Assembly (NCBI GenBank): GCA_936928855.1
Contig: CAKZHZ010000088.1
Span: 1-17,954 of the forward strand
DNA length: 17,954 nt
Direction of reading: 5' to 3'
Origin: an uncultured Polycyclovorans sp.
GTDB taxonomy: Bacteria; Pseudomonadota; Gammaproteobacteria; Nevskiales; Nevskiaceae
Shown here: positions 1 to 9,200 of the stretch, piece by piece
Numbering within the stretch: the first letter of the stretch is position 1
Layout of the letters: each line of letters begins with the position of its first letter
Notes under the pieces: generated by a model
What the model was told of the DNA's origin: nothing
The model's database searches: none
The model's input: the letters and a program-made list of their open reading frames with translations, nothing else
Position numbers and translations under genes: made by a program

Positions 1-54
1 GGCGAGCTGGTCACCGTGGGTGATTTCGGCATTCGGCGCTGGACGCTGAACTGA
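1..54 (+). CDS. C-terminal end of an unidentified protein (partial)
   Basis: An open frame runs from the window edge to a TGA at 52-54 and reads GELVTVGDFGIRRWTLN. Only 17 residues are visible, so no family can be assigned. The codons are ordinary for this GC-rich DNA. The reading frame is preferred because it is open from the edge, on the same strand as all other genes, and followed by a plausible gap of about 140 nt before the next start. DUF1302 genes often have a DUF1329 gene beside them, so this tail could belong to one, but nothing in these residues proves it. Confidence 0.45.
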   Translation, partial: GELVTVGDFGIRRWTLN

Positions 55-196
55 TCGTCATGTGGCGGGGCGGAAAAGCAGTTTGCGGGGACAGCATGTT
101 TGATTGACACTCCCACTTAGCGTGGGGACGGGCGAATACACGATCCAGCAGAGGTCGGTACGCCGTCTGGTGCGAAACTGGAAAGGAGAGAGCGAC

Positions 197-2725
197 ATGA
201 GTGAGGGCAAGCGGGCGAGTCAGCTGCGCGCGGGCGTCTGGATGGCGGTAGGCCTTTTGCTGGCCATGCCATCGGCGATGGCGTTTGAAACCCGGTTTGA
301 CGTCATGGGCAAGAACGTCAATGCCGTCTTCAACAATACCCTGACCTTCGGCGCGTCCTGGCGATTGCAGGATCAGGCGTCCGATTTGCTGGGCAAGAGC
401 AGCCAGGACCCGGACCTGTGCCGTGGCGTTTATCAGAGTTGCCAAGGTCTGCACCGGCTGCAGAACTTCCCGGCTGCCCGGCTGGCGAACGCGCCCGGGC
501 AGGGGTCGGTCAATTTCGACGACGGCAACCTGAACTACGACAAGGGTGATATCACCCAGATGCCGCTGAAGTTCACGCATGACTTCCGTTTCACCTGGGA
601 CAATTACGGCATCTTCGTTCGTGGGATCGGCATCTACGATCATCACAACTATGATGATTTCGAGACTTTCAGTCCCAACAAGATCACTGCCGAAAACGCT
701 GGCGACGTGATCATCACGGGCGATTCCCGGATCTCGAACCGATACTTCGATGGTGTGTATCAGTCGGGCGGGGTGGTCCGCGAAATCCGGAATTCCGACG
801 AGGCAAAGGAAATTGGCCTGCGGTACGACCTGCTGGATGCCAACTTCTTCGCCAACGTTCCGCTGGACGACATCCGTACGCTGACCCTGCGTATCGGCCG
901 TCAGACGGTGAACTGGGGCCAGAGCACGGTGGCGGTGGTCAACAGCGTCAACCAAGCACAGCCGGTGAATGCCAACGCGCTGTACCGCCTCGGCTTCGGC
1001 TTGCTGGAAGAGCTGTTCGTGCCGGTTAATATGATCCGCGCCAGCACCGAGGTATTTGCCGGGATCACCATGGAGGCCTACTACCAGCTGGAGTGGCAGC
1101 CGATCGAGATCCCCACCGCCGGCAGCTTCATGTCCTTTGTCGACATTGGCACCGACAACCAGCGCAATGTGGTGAACCTCGCCTTCGGCGGCGCCGCGGA
1201 TGACCCGGACTTCGTTGGGGCCCCGCTGGACAACCCGCTCACCGCGATCACCTACACCACGCTGAGTGCGCAGCGCCTGCCGGATCGCGATGCGCGTGAC
1301 TCAGGGCAGTACGGCGTCTCCTTCAAGTACTACGCCGACAACATCAACAACGGTACCGAATTTGGTGCCTACTTCATGAACTACCACTCGAAGCTGCCCT
1401 ACGTCAGCTTCTTCTCCACGGACCTGAGCTGTGCGCGACAGCTGGGGGCCAATGGGCTGCCGGCACGCAATACCACCGAGCTGCTCAATCGCTGTCCCAA
1501 CATGCCCATCGCTGGCAGTTCGCTGAGGGGGCAGACCAACCTGCTGCTGGATGCCGTCAACCTTAGCGCGCAGCGTCCTGGCATTGCGCTGACCGAACTC
1601 GGCTTGCTGGATGGCAACCCCTTGAGCCTTGCCAACCTGCTGTTGCCGCGGCCTGGGCTGCCGGAATCCAGCGTGGTCCCATTCGACTCTGCCCAGCTGC
1701 TGATCGAATATCCTGAAGATCTGCAGATGTTTGGGGCGGACTTCACCACCACATTCGGGGACTATTCGTTCCAGGGGGAGGTCTCGTACCGGCCGGACGT
1801 GCCATTACAGGTGGCCCTGGTTGATGTTGCGTTCTCCGCCTTTGGGCCGACCTTGGCGAGCTGCCACAACACCGAGGTCAACGGCCAGGCGCTTGATTGC
1901 GCCGGTTCGAGCGCCGGACTGGGGTTCAATGAGAGTGGCGACTACGTCCTCTACGACGGAAACGACTACACCGACGCAAGCGGCAACAACCCTCGCCCTG
2001 ACACCGTCAATCTGATCGTCGGTGCGGTCCCGGGTTCTGCACGGTCTTTTCCGAGCTTCCTGATTCCCTATCTGTATGGCGACGACGCCATCGGCAATAA
2101 CGCGCCAAACAGCTACATCCAGGGTTGGATTCCGGGGCGTGTCGCCCAGTACAACCTTGGCGCCACCCGCGTGCTGGGGGCTTCCGAGAACTGGATCGGC
2201 GCCGATCAGGTGATCCTGTTGTACGAAGTGGCCGCCACCCACGTGCTGAACATGCCGGACTTCGACGAGCTGCAGATCGAAGGCCCCTACACGGCTTACA
2301 CGCATGCGAGCGCCGGGGCCGACGGTAGCGGCGCAGACGGTTCACGACTGGCCTGTTCGTCCAATCCCACCTGCACGATCGGGCCGGATGGTCTGCGCTT
2401 CAATCCCTATCAGAGCCCGCGCAGCGCCTACGCCGATGCATTCTCCTGGGGGTATCGTATCGTCGGCCGTATTGCCTACGAGTCGGTGCTGCCGGGCGTG
2501 AGCATCCAGCCGCTGTTCATTTGGGCGCACGATATCAACGGCAATTCGCCGGGGCCGGCGGGCAACTTCGTGGAAGGCCGCAAGGCGCTGAACTTCCTGC
2601 TGGAAACCCGCTATGGGGCGTCCTACGCGTTCACCATCTCCTACAACACCTTCTTCGGTGGAGGCAGCAACAACCTCTACCGTGACCGGGACAACCTCGG
2701 GTTCTTCTTCAAGTACCAGTTCTGA
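197..2725 (+). CDS. DUF1302 family outer-membrane protein
   Basis: 842 residues. The start at 197 is chosen because AGGAGAG (184-190) lies 6 nt upstream and the translation then opens with a good signal peptide: basic MSEGKRASQLR, hydrophobic core, AMA cleavage after residue 29. The open frame extends upstream to 104 but that part has no such signal. The mature protein begins FETRFDVMGKNVNAVFNN, with the F-x-hydrophobic alternating pattern and the following LTFGASWRL segment typical of DUF1302 (PF06980). RIGRQTVNWGQ near residues 234-244 is a typical conserved block. The C-terminus ends in aromatic YQF, as expected for a beta-barrel inserted by BAM. Family members are usually nearer 600 residues, so this is a long variant with Gly/Asn/Pro-rich insertions. 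Eight cysteines fall in four close pairs (75/82, 412/433, 556/568, 720/726). The biochemical role of the family is not known; members often sit with DUF1329 and RND-type lipid or hydrophobic-substrate exporters. Confidence 0.88.
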   Translation: MSEGKRASQLRAGVWMAVGLLLAMPSAMAFETRFDVMGKNVNAVFNNTLTFGASWRLQDQASDLLGKSSQDPDLCRGVYQSCQGLHRLQNFPAARLANAPGQGSVNFDDGNLNYDKGDITQMPLKFTHDFRFTWDNYGIFVRGIGIYDHHNYDDFETFSPNKITAENAGDVIITGDSRISNRYFDGVYQSGGVVREIRNSDEAKEIGLRYDLLDANFFANVPLDDIRTLTLRIGRQTVNWGQSTVAVVNSVNQAQPVNANALYRLGFGLLEELFVPVNMIRASTEVFAGITMEAYYQLEWQPIEIPTAGSFMSFVDIGTDNQRNVVNLAFGGAADDPDFVGAPLDNPLTAITYTTLSAQRLPDRDARDSGQYGVSFKYYADNINNGTEFGAYFMNYHSKLPYVSFFSTDLSCARQLGANGLPARNTTELLNRCPNMPIAGSSLRGQTNLLLDAVNLSAQRPGIALTELGLLDGNPLSLANLLLPRPGLPESSVVPFDSAQLLIEYPEDLQMFGADFTTTFGDYSFQGEVSYRPDVPLQVALVDVAFSAFGPTLASCHNTEVNGQALDCAGSSAGLGFNESGDYVLYDGNDYTDASGNNPRPDTVNLIVGAVPGSARSFPSFLIPYLYGDDAIGNNAPNSYIQGWIPGRVAQYNLGATRVLGASENWIGADQVILLYEVAATHVLNMPDFDELQIEGPYTAYTHASAGADGSGADGSRLACSSNPTCTIGPDGLRFNPYQSPRSAYADAFSWGYRIVGRIAYESVLPGVSIQPLFIWAHDINGNSPGPAGNFVEGRKALNFLLETRYGASYAFTISYNTFFGGGSNNLYRDRDNLGFFFKYQF

Positions 2726-2893
2726 GACCATGTGAAAAAATCGCCCGCCGTCGAACGCTCCCGTCTGCGTTGTCCTACGTGAAATCCAGCGTCATTTACT
2801 TCAGTAAACTCTTTGGATTTCGCGCAGGACGCCTTGCCGGAGACGCCCGGCGAAGCGCTTGCGACGGCGTTCGATATTTTCACAAGCTCTGAG
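2722..2893. repeat. Long imperfect palindrome, MITE-like or dispersed hairpin repeat
   Basis: The two halves are imperfect reverse complements around TTTAC-TTCA-GTAAA (2795-2808). The ends pair best: GTGAAAA at 2732-2738 against TTTTCAC at 2877-2883, with flanking CTGAG (2722-2726) against CTCTGAG (2887-2893) paired more loosely. The outer 32 positions match at about 26, and the inner GTCCT..CG.GAAATCCA block pairs with its complement near the loop. The right arm is about 12 nt longer in the middle. The element begins at the stop codon of the DUF1302 gene and ends before the terminator, so it is transcribed as a 3' untranslated structure. Short reading frames across it show no protein-like character. 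The architecture fits a non-autonomous dispersed element; no second copy lies in this window, so the assignment is inferred. Confidence 0.65.
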
Positions 2894-2912
2894 GTTTGGC
2901 GGCATCTGAATC

Positions 2913-2939
2913 TGCCCCGCTCCGGCGGGGCATTTTTTT
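2913..2939 (+). terminator. Rho-independent terminator of the DUF1302 gene
   Basis: A perfect 8-bp stem TGCCCCGC / GCGGGGCA (2913-2920 and 2925-2932) closes a TCCG tetraloop and is followed at once by seven T residues (2933-2939). This is a textbook intrinsic terminator for + strand transcription and separates the DUF1302 unit from the efflux operon. There is no T-run on the other side, so it should act in one direction only. Confidence 0.93.
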
Positions 2940-2982
2940 GCGCTGCAACAATGATTTAGACATATGACTAAAAAATGAACCT

Positions 2983-3006
2983 TGATTCTTAAATGAATCA
3001 GATTCA
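2983..3006. promoter_or_regulatory. Candidate TetR operator upstream of the efflux operon
   Basis: Two overlapping inverted repeats sit in the only AT-rich stretch of the region. One is TGATTC-TTAAAT-GAATCA (2983-3000), with perfect 6-bp arms; the other is TGAATC-A-GATTCA (2994-3006), a perfect 13-nt odd palindrome. They lie 43-66 nt before the tetR start. TetR regulators usually bind such palindromes in their own promoter, so autoregulation of the whole tetR-tolC-MFP-RND operon is inferred. I could not assign -35 and -10 hexamers with confidence; the promoter should fall between about 2945 and 3045. Confidence 0.5.
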
Positions 3007-3048
3007 GAATTCGCACCCTGATCATATCGATGGGAATGTGCAGGGCTC

Positions 3049-3777
3049 ATGGGGACCCGCGAGCGACGCCAGCGCGATTTTGAGGAACGCGAACAGCAGT
3101 TCCTGGCCTGCGCGCGCGAGCTGATCGCGGAGAACGGGTTGCTCAACCTGCAGATGTCCAAGGTGGCGGAGCGTTGCGAATACGCGGTGGGCACGCTGTA
3201 CCAGCATTTCAGCTCCAAGGAGGACCTGCTGCTGGGATTGGTGACCCGCGATGTGGCGGAGCACACCGCGCTGTTCCATCGTGTGGCGGATTGGCGGGCG
3301 CCCAGCCGGGAGCGGATGTTCGCCGTGGGCGTGGCGGACATGATTTTCGTCAATCGTCATCCGGATTTCTTCCGCCTGTCGCAGTATTCGCTGTGCGAGG
3401 TGGTGTGGAAGGCGGCATCGCCCGAGCGGCGGCAGTCCTTCGTGGAGGTGACCCAGCCGATTGGCGCCATCGTGGTGTCCATCGTCGAGGACGCGGTCGC
3501 CAGAGGCGATCTCCAGTTGCGGGAGCAGAGCGCCCAGGAGCTTGCCTCCGGACTCTGGGCCCTGTGTTCGGGCTACCACCAGCTGGTGCATACCGATGGC
3601 GTGCTCGAGGACTTCTCGGTCTGCTCGCCGTATCGGGCCATGTGTCGGCATATGACCCATCTGCTGGATGGCATGGGCTGGCAGCCGGTCGACCGTGATG
3701 GTTCGCCGGAAGCGCAGGATGCGCTGATCAAACGTATTTGCAATGAGGTTTTCGATGAAACGATCTGTGCGGGCTGA
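3049..3777 (+). CDS. TetR/AcrR family transcriptional regulator
   Basis: 242 residues. The N-terminal DNA-binding domain (about residues 12-62) has the TetR helix-turn-helix pattern: QQFLACARELIAENGLLNL, then MSKVAERCEYAVGTLYQHF and SSKEDLL. The VGTLYxHFxSKEDLL end is the family hallmark. The remaining ~180 residues would be the helical ligand-binding and dimerisation domain, which is not conserved enough to name a ligand. The start at 3049 has only a weak purine-rich upstream stretch (CAGGG); nearby ATG/GTG codons at 3030, 3036 and 3038 are out of frame. The tail overlaps the start of the tolC-like gene, so it is cotranscribed with the pump it probably represses. An operator-like palindrome lies just upstream. 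Repression relieved by a pump substrate is the expected mode, inferred from the family. Confidence 0.92.
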   Translation: MGTRERRQRDFEEREQQFLACARELIAENGLLNLQMSKVAERCEYAVGTLYQHFSSKEDLLLGLVTRDVAEHTALFHRVADWRAPSRERMFAVGVADMIFVNRHPDFFRLSQYSLCEVVWKAASPERRQSFVEVTQPIGAIVVSIVEDAVARGDLQLREQSAQELASGLWALCSGYHQLVHTDGVLEDFSVCSPYRAMCRHMTHLLDGMGWQPVDRDGSPEAQDALIKRICNEVFDETICAG

Positions 3778-5077
3778 ACGGACGATCGCGGTACTGACGC
3801 TGGCGCTGATCACGGTGCCGGCCAGTGCCGGACTGCGGATCTCCGAGGCGCTGATCAAGGGCTCCGAGTACGACCCCCAGTACCTGTCGGCAGCGGCTGA
3901 CCAACGTGTGACGCGGGAGCAGGGCGAGCAGGAGCGGGCGAGCCTGCGGCCGACGCTGGCGCTGCGCGGCAGCGTGGACTATGGCTACACCGATGCCAGC
4001 TTCGCTTTCGGCTCCCAGGACGACGAGTACTACCAATGGAGTGCCGGTCTGGAACTGCGCCAGCCGCTGCTGCGGTTGGACTGGGGCGCCAGGATGGACC
4101 GTGCCGAGGCGCGGGACCGTCTTGCGGATGCCCGCTATCACGGTGCGCAGATCGACTTCGTTGCCCGGGTTTCGGAGCGCTATCTGAACGTGTTGCTGGC
4201 CGAGGACGAGCTGCGGCTCGCGGAAGCCGAGGCCAAGGCGGTACGAAAATCGCTGGAGGACACACGCAAACGGTACGAGGTCGAGCTGGTGCCCGGCACC
4301 GACCTGAAAGAGGCGCAGGCCCGGGATGACCTGATGCAGGCCCAGCTGATCTCGGCGCGGGCGGCGGTGGGCGAAGCCCGGGATCTGCTGGAGGAGATCA
4401 CCGGTTACGACCGTTCGCCGCTGCCGCAGCTGAAGCCGGAATTCGAGATGCCGCCCCTGGGGTCGATGGATGAGGCCCGCTGGTATCAGATGGCGCAGGA
4501 GAACAACACCCGGCTGGTGACCGCCAGGCTGGATACCCTGATCGCCGAAACTGATCGCCAGAGCCGCAAAGCCGAGGCCTTGCCGAGCGTGGACGCCTTT
4601 GCCACTGCCGGCCGCAACGACTCCACCGATTATGCGCTCGGCCAGCAGGCCGACGATGCGCGTGTCGGGCTTGAACTGACGGTGCCCATCTACGCGGGCG
4701 GACTCAACAACAGCCGGATGCGCGAGGCCACTGCCAAGCTGGACGCAGCGCGTCTGGCACTGACGCAGGCGGAACGCGAGGTGCGCAGTGATATCCGCAA
4801 GTCGGTCCGCGACGTGGAGGCAGCGGCGGCGGCCGAGCGGGCTTATGCCCGCGCCCTGGAGTCATCCGAGGCGGCCCTGGCCGCGGTGCAGGCTGGCTAT
4901 GACGCAGGGACCCGCACCATCGCGGACATTCTCGATGCCCAGAGCCGGCAGGTGCAGGCACGCCGCGATTTCAATGCATCGCGGCTTGATCGGCTCATCA
5001 AAACCCTGATCCTGCTGGCCAACGCCGGCACGCTGACGGCGGAGATGGTGGCCAGTATGGACGGCATCTTCGAGTAA
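3755..5077 (+). CDS. TolC-family outer-membrane efflux channel
   Basis: 440 residues from the ATG at 3755. This start is preferred over the in-frame ATG at 3743 because GAGG (3745-3748) is placed 6 nt ahead of it and because it yields a compact signal peptide: MKRSVRAERT, hydrophobic core, PASA cleavage after residue 25. It overlaps the tetR end by 23 nt, suggesting translational coupling. Two OEP (PF02321) halves are visible. Each carries long Ala/Glu/Arg-rich alpha-helical heptad stretches, for example residues around RLAEAEAKAVRKSLEDTRKR and the later LDAARLALTQAEREVRSDIR. The stretch DLKEAQARDDLMQAQLISAR and the GYDAGTRTIADILDAQ block near the C-terminus are typical of TolC homologues. 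It would form the trimeric channel-tunnel for the adjacent fusion protein and RND pump. No lipobox cysteine is present, unlike the OprM subgroup. Confidence 0.93.
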   Translation: MKRSVRAERTIAVLTLALITVPASAGLRISEALIKGSEYDPQYLSAAADQRVTREQGEQERASLRPTLALRGSVDYGYTDASFAFGSQDDEYYQWSAGLELRQPLLRLDWGARMDRAEARDRLADARYHGAQIDFVARVSERYLNVLLAEDELRLAEAEAKAVRKSLEDTRKRYEVELVPGTDLKEAQARDDLMQAQLISARAAVGEARDLLEEITGYDRSPLPQLKPEFEMPPLGSMDEARWYQMAQENNTRLVTARLDTLIAETDRQSRKAEALPSVDAFATAGRNDSTDYALGQQADDARVGLELTVPIYAGGLNNSRMREATAKLDAARLALTQAEREVRSDIRKSVRDVEAAAAAERAYARALESSEAALAAVQAGYDAGTRTIADILDAQSRQVQARRDFNASRLDRLIKTLILLANAGTLTAEMVASMDGIFE

Positions 5078-5115
5078 GCCGGCCCTCAATCAATCATTGC
5101 AGTAGAGAAAACCCC

Positions 5116-6252
5116 ATGACCAAGCGAATGATCATCATGCTTCTGCTGGCCGGCCTCGTGTTCGGTGCGGTGTTCGGCATGAAGTGGTTCGGCAACCAGA
5201 TGATGGTGCAGTACATCGAGAACATGCCGATCCCTCCGGTGACCATCACCACCGCGAACGGGCAGGACATGACCTGGGACAACGAGACCGCTGCCGTGGG
5301 CACGCTGGTGCCGGTGCAGGGCGCCGATATCAGCACCGAAGTCGGCGGTATCGTCACGGCGATTCATTTCGAAAGCGGTGACCGCGTCGAAAAAGGTGCC
5401 CGTCTGGTGACACTGGACAGTGACACCGAGCGAGGTGAACTGCTGCGGCTGAAGGCGCAGGCCGAGCTGGCCGAGCTCAACCGCGAACGGCGCAAGAAGC
5501 TGTTCGACCTTGAGGCGATCTCCAAGGCCGACTACGACGCTGCCGTGGCCGAAGCCGATGCAGCCAAGGCTGCGGTGCAGTCCCAGAGCGCGCGGTTGGC
5601 GCAGAAGGACCTTCGGGCGCCGTTTGGCGGGCAGCTGGGCATTCGTCAGGTCAGTGTCGGGCAGTTCATCAACGCCGGCGCACCGGTGGTGACGCTGCAG
5701 TCGCTTGATCCCGTCGATGTCGATTTTGCGCTGCCGGAACAATATCTGTCGCAGATCAGCGCGGGACTGCCGGTGCGGGTGAAGGTGGAGGCGTACCCGG
5801 ATGACGTGTTCGAAGGGACGGTGCTGGCCGTGGAGCCGCGTGTCGACCCCGCCACCCGCAATGTTCGCCTGCGTGCCCGGCTGCCGAACCCCGACCTCAA
5901 GCTGCGCGCCGGTCAGTACGGCGACGTGATGCTGCGACTGCCGGGCAGTCAGCAAGTGCTGGCACTGCCGCGCACGGCCATCAACTACAGCTCGTACGGT
6001 TCGTCGGTGTTCGTGGTCAAGGGAGATCGTGAAGCCGCCCAGCAGGAAGGCGGTGAGCCGCTGACCGTGACCCAGCGCTTCGTAAGGCTGGGGCCCGCGC
6101 GCGGCGATTTCGTTGCCATCGTGGACGGCCTGGAAACGACCGACGAGGTTGCGACCAGCGGTCTGCTGAAGCTGCGCAATGACCAGCCGGTCATCATCAA
6201 CAACGACATCTCGATGGCACCCGAGCTGGCGCCGACGCCTCCGAATACCTGA
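5116..6252 (+). CDS. RND efflux periplasmic adaptor (membrane fusion protein)
   Basis: 378 residues. An N-terminal membrane anchor (about 5-22, MIIMLLLAGLVFGAVFGM) replaces the lipoprotein signal seen in AcrA and MexA. Two lipoyl half-motifs (about 66-101 with GGIVTAIHFESGDRVEKGARL, and about 165-196 with LRAPFGGQLGIRQVSVGQFI) flank a short alpha-helical hairpin (102-164). A beta-barrel domain (about 198-275, including PRVDPATRNVRLRARLPNP) and a membrane-proximal domain follow. The RAPFxGxLGxRxVxxGxxI block is a strong signature of RND-associated adaptors. It bridges the TolC-like channel and the RND pump encoded on either side. The gap to the upstream gene is 38 nt and the ribosome binding site (TAGAGAAA, near 5103) is weak, so translation probably depends on its neighbours. 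Confidence 0.94.
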   Translation: MTKRMIIMLLLAGLVFGAVFGMKWFGNQMMVQYIENMPIPPVTITTANGQDMTWDNETAAVGTLVPVQGADISTEVGGIVTAIHFESGDRVEKGARLVTLDSDTERGELLRLKAQAELAELNRERRKKLFDLEAISKADYDAAVAEADAAKAAVQSQSARLAQKDLRAPFGGQLGIRQVSVGQFINAGAPVVTLQSLDPVDVDFALPEQYLSQISAGLPVRVKVEAYPDDVFEGTVLAVEPRVDPATRNVRLRARLPNPDLKLRAGQYGDVMLRLPGSQQVLALPRTAINYSSYGSSVFVVKGDREAAQQEGGEPLTVTQRFVRLGPARGDFVAIVDGLETTDEVATSGLLKLRNDQPVIINNDISMAPELAPTPPNT

Positions 6253-6290
6253 GACGGTCAATTGATCCGTCCTCCATGTAAAGGTCTCTC

Positions 6291-9200
6291 ATGCATCTGA
6301 CCGACATCTTCATCAAGCGCCCGGTGCTGGCGACGGTGATCAGCCTGATCATCTTCTTCCTGGGCCTGCGCGCCGGTCTGGACCTCACCGTGCGTGAGTA
6401 TCCGGAGCTGCAGAACGCGCAGATCACCGTCACGGTCGCCTATCCAGGCGCAGATCCGGCCCTGGTGGAAGGCTTTGTCACCACACCGCTCGAGCGCGAG
6501 ATCGCCACTGCGGACGGTATCGACTTCCTCACCTCCAGCTCTGCCCAGAATGCGGCCACCATCACCGCGAACCTGCGGCTGACCAAGGACCCGAACGAGG
6601 CGCTGACCGAAATCGCCGCCAAGGTGAACAAGCTGCGCAGCCAGTTGCCCGAAGGCTCGGAGGATCCGGTGATCCAGATCGCCGAGGGGGGAGGTACGGC
6701 GGCAATGTACATCTCGTTCTACTCCGAGGTGCTCGACCAGAGCCAGATTACCGACTACCTGAGCCGCGTCATCGAGCCTCAGCTGTCGGCGATCGAGGGG
6801 ATGGAGCGTGCGGAGATCATCGGCGCCCGCACCTATGCCATGCGGGTCTGGCTCAAGCCCGATCGCATGGCGGCGCACAACATCACCGCCAGCGAGGTAT
6901 ATGCCCGCCTGCGCAGCCAGAACGTGCTGTCGGCTGTGGGTGAAACCAAGGGTAACTATGTCCGCATCGGCCTCTCGGCCGGCACCGACGTCCGGGATCC
7001 GGAGGCGTTTCGCCAGATCGTGGTCAAGGCCGACGGCGAGAAGGTTGTGCGGCTCGAGGATATTGCCGACGTCGTGCTCGGTGCAGAGGTGTATGAAGGC
7101 GATGCCGGCTGGGATGGGACGCCGGCTCTGTTCATCGGCGTACAGGTGCGCCCCGAGGCCAATGTGCTGGAGGTCATCGACGGTGTGATGGCGATCTGGC
7201 CGGACATCCAGCAGCGGCTGCCGGAAGGCCTGAAGGCTGAAATCGGTTACGACAGCACCATCTACATCCGCGATGCCATCAGCGAAGTCCGGGCCACCCT
7301 GCTTGAGGCGTTGCTTATCGTGATCGTGGTGATCTTCCTGTTCCTCGGCTCGCTGCGGAACTCGCTGATCCCCGCAGTCACCGTGCCGCTGTCGCTGGTG
7401 GGCGTGTTGTTCTTCATGCTGGCGATGGGCTTCACCATCAACCTGCTGACCTTGCTGGCGATGGTGTTGGCGATCGGCATGGTGGTGGACGACGCCATCA
7501 TCGTCATGGAGAACATCCACCGGCACATCGAAGAAGGCATGCAGCCGTTTGATGCCGCCATCAAGGGCGCGCGGGAGCTGGTGGGGCCGGTGATCGCGAT
7601 GACCATCACGCTGGTGGCGGTGTATGCGCCCATCGGCTTCCTCACCGGCATCACCGGCAAGCTGTTCAGCGAATTCGCCTTCACCCTCGCGGGCGCCGTG
7701 CTGATCTCGGGGGTGATTGCGCTGACACTGACGCCGATGATGTGTGCCCGGATTCTCAAATCCTCGCACGACAATGGCGGCAACCGCCTGGCCGAGTTCC
7801 TCGACCGCCAGTTCGAGAAGTGGCGCAACAGCTACAAGGAACGCCTGCACGGTGCGCTGAACACGGTTCATGTGATTGGCGTTTTCGGCGCCATCGTGCT
7901 GGTGTCGTGCTATTTCCTGTTCGTATCGACTCCGGCTGAGCTGGCGCCAGCTGAGGATCCGGGTTTCGCGTTTTCGGTCAACGAGACCGACGGCTATTCC
8001 ACTCAGGAATATCTGAACCGGTACTTCGATCAGGCCAAGGTGGTGGCGCTGGACGACCCGGATGTCGACCACATCTTCACCTTCGGCTTTCCGGGCAACA
8101 GCAACCAGGCTTTCATGGGCTTCATCATGAAGCCCTGGAGCGAGCGTGATCGCAGTGCGCAGACCATCGTCGAATCGGTCAGCGAGGGCCTGAACAACAT
8201 CGCCGGGCTCCGCTCCGCCGCCATCCTGCCGCCGGCATTGCCGACGCCGGGCCAGGGGTACCCGGTGGAGTTCATCATCAAGGCCACCGCCTCGCCGGAA
8301 GATATCGCCGCCGCCAGCGACGACATCGTGGCGAAGGCGCAGGCCTCCAAGAAGTTCTTCTTCGTAGCGCCCAAGCTGCGGATCGACCGTCCCGAGACAC
8401 GGCTGGTGATCGATCGTGACAAGGCCGCGTTGCTGGGCGTGGACATGCAGCAGGTCTCGGCCGATCTGGCCGCCTTGCTGGGCGGTGCCGAGGTCAACCG
8501 TTTCGCGTATGACGGCCGTTCCTACAAGGTGATCCAGCAGGTTGAGCGAGCCGACCGGGTCAACCCCGACCAGCTCGCCAACTATCACACCCGTGCCGCC
8601 AACGGCGATCTGGTGCCGCTGGCGACGCTGGTCCGGTTGGAAGACCGCACGGTGGCCCGCTCCATCGAGCACGTCCAGCAGCTCAACGCCGACACCATCA
8701 TCGCCGTGCCGCGGCCCGACGTTCCGCAGGGCGAGGCACTGAAGATTCTGGAAGACATCACCAACGAAGTGGCACCGCCCGGCTTCCGTATCGACTACGG
8801 CGGGGCTTCGCGGCAGTTCAAACAGGAAGGGACGGCGCTGATCGCCACCTTCGGGTTCGCGCTGCTGGTCATCTACCTGGTGCTGTCCGCCCAGTTCGAA
8901 TCCTTCCGCGATCCCATCATCATGCTGGTGACCGTGCCGATGTCGATCTGCGGGGCCTTGCTGTTCATCAACATCTTTGCCATCACCAATGGCATGCAGT
9001 TGACCAGCTTCCCGGGCATGACGCTCAACATCTATACCCAGGTGGGGCTGATCACCCTGATCGGCGTGATCTCCAAGCACGGGATCCTGATGGTGGAGTT
9101 CGCCAACAAGCTGCAGGAGCAGGGCTACGGCAAGCGGGAGGCTATCGAGGAAGCGGCCAGCATCCGCATGCGGCCCATCCTGATGACCACCGCAGCTCTG

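Noticed and set aside
104..140. TTGACA at 104-109 as the -35 box of the DUF1302 gene
   Set aside because: No -10-like hexamer occurs at 16-18 nt; the nearest AT-rich piece (GAATAC, 134-139) is 24 nt away.
104..196. Upstream extension of the DUF1302 reading frame
   Set aside because: No ribosome binding site fits a start at 104, and the extra 31 residues would bury the signal peptide; the start at 197 has both.
3743..3754. ATG at 3743 as the start of the TolC-like gene
   Set aside because: The ribosome binding site GAGG (3745-3748) lies after it and at the right distance from the ATG at 3755, which also gives the better signal peptide.
6258..9080. A 940-codon open frame on the - strand across the RND gene
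   Set aside because: It mirrors the RND gene, its translation is low-complexity (rich in His, Asp, Gln, Arg and Gly) with no family motif, and such antisense frames are common in GC-rich genes.
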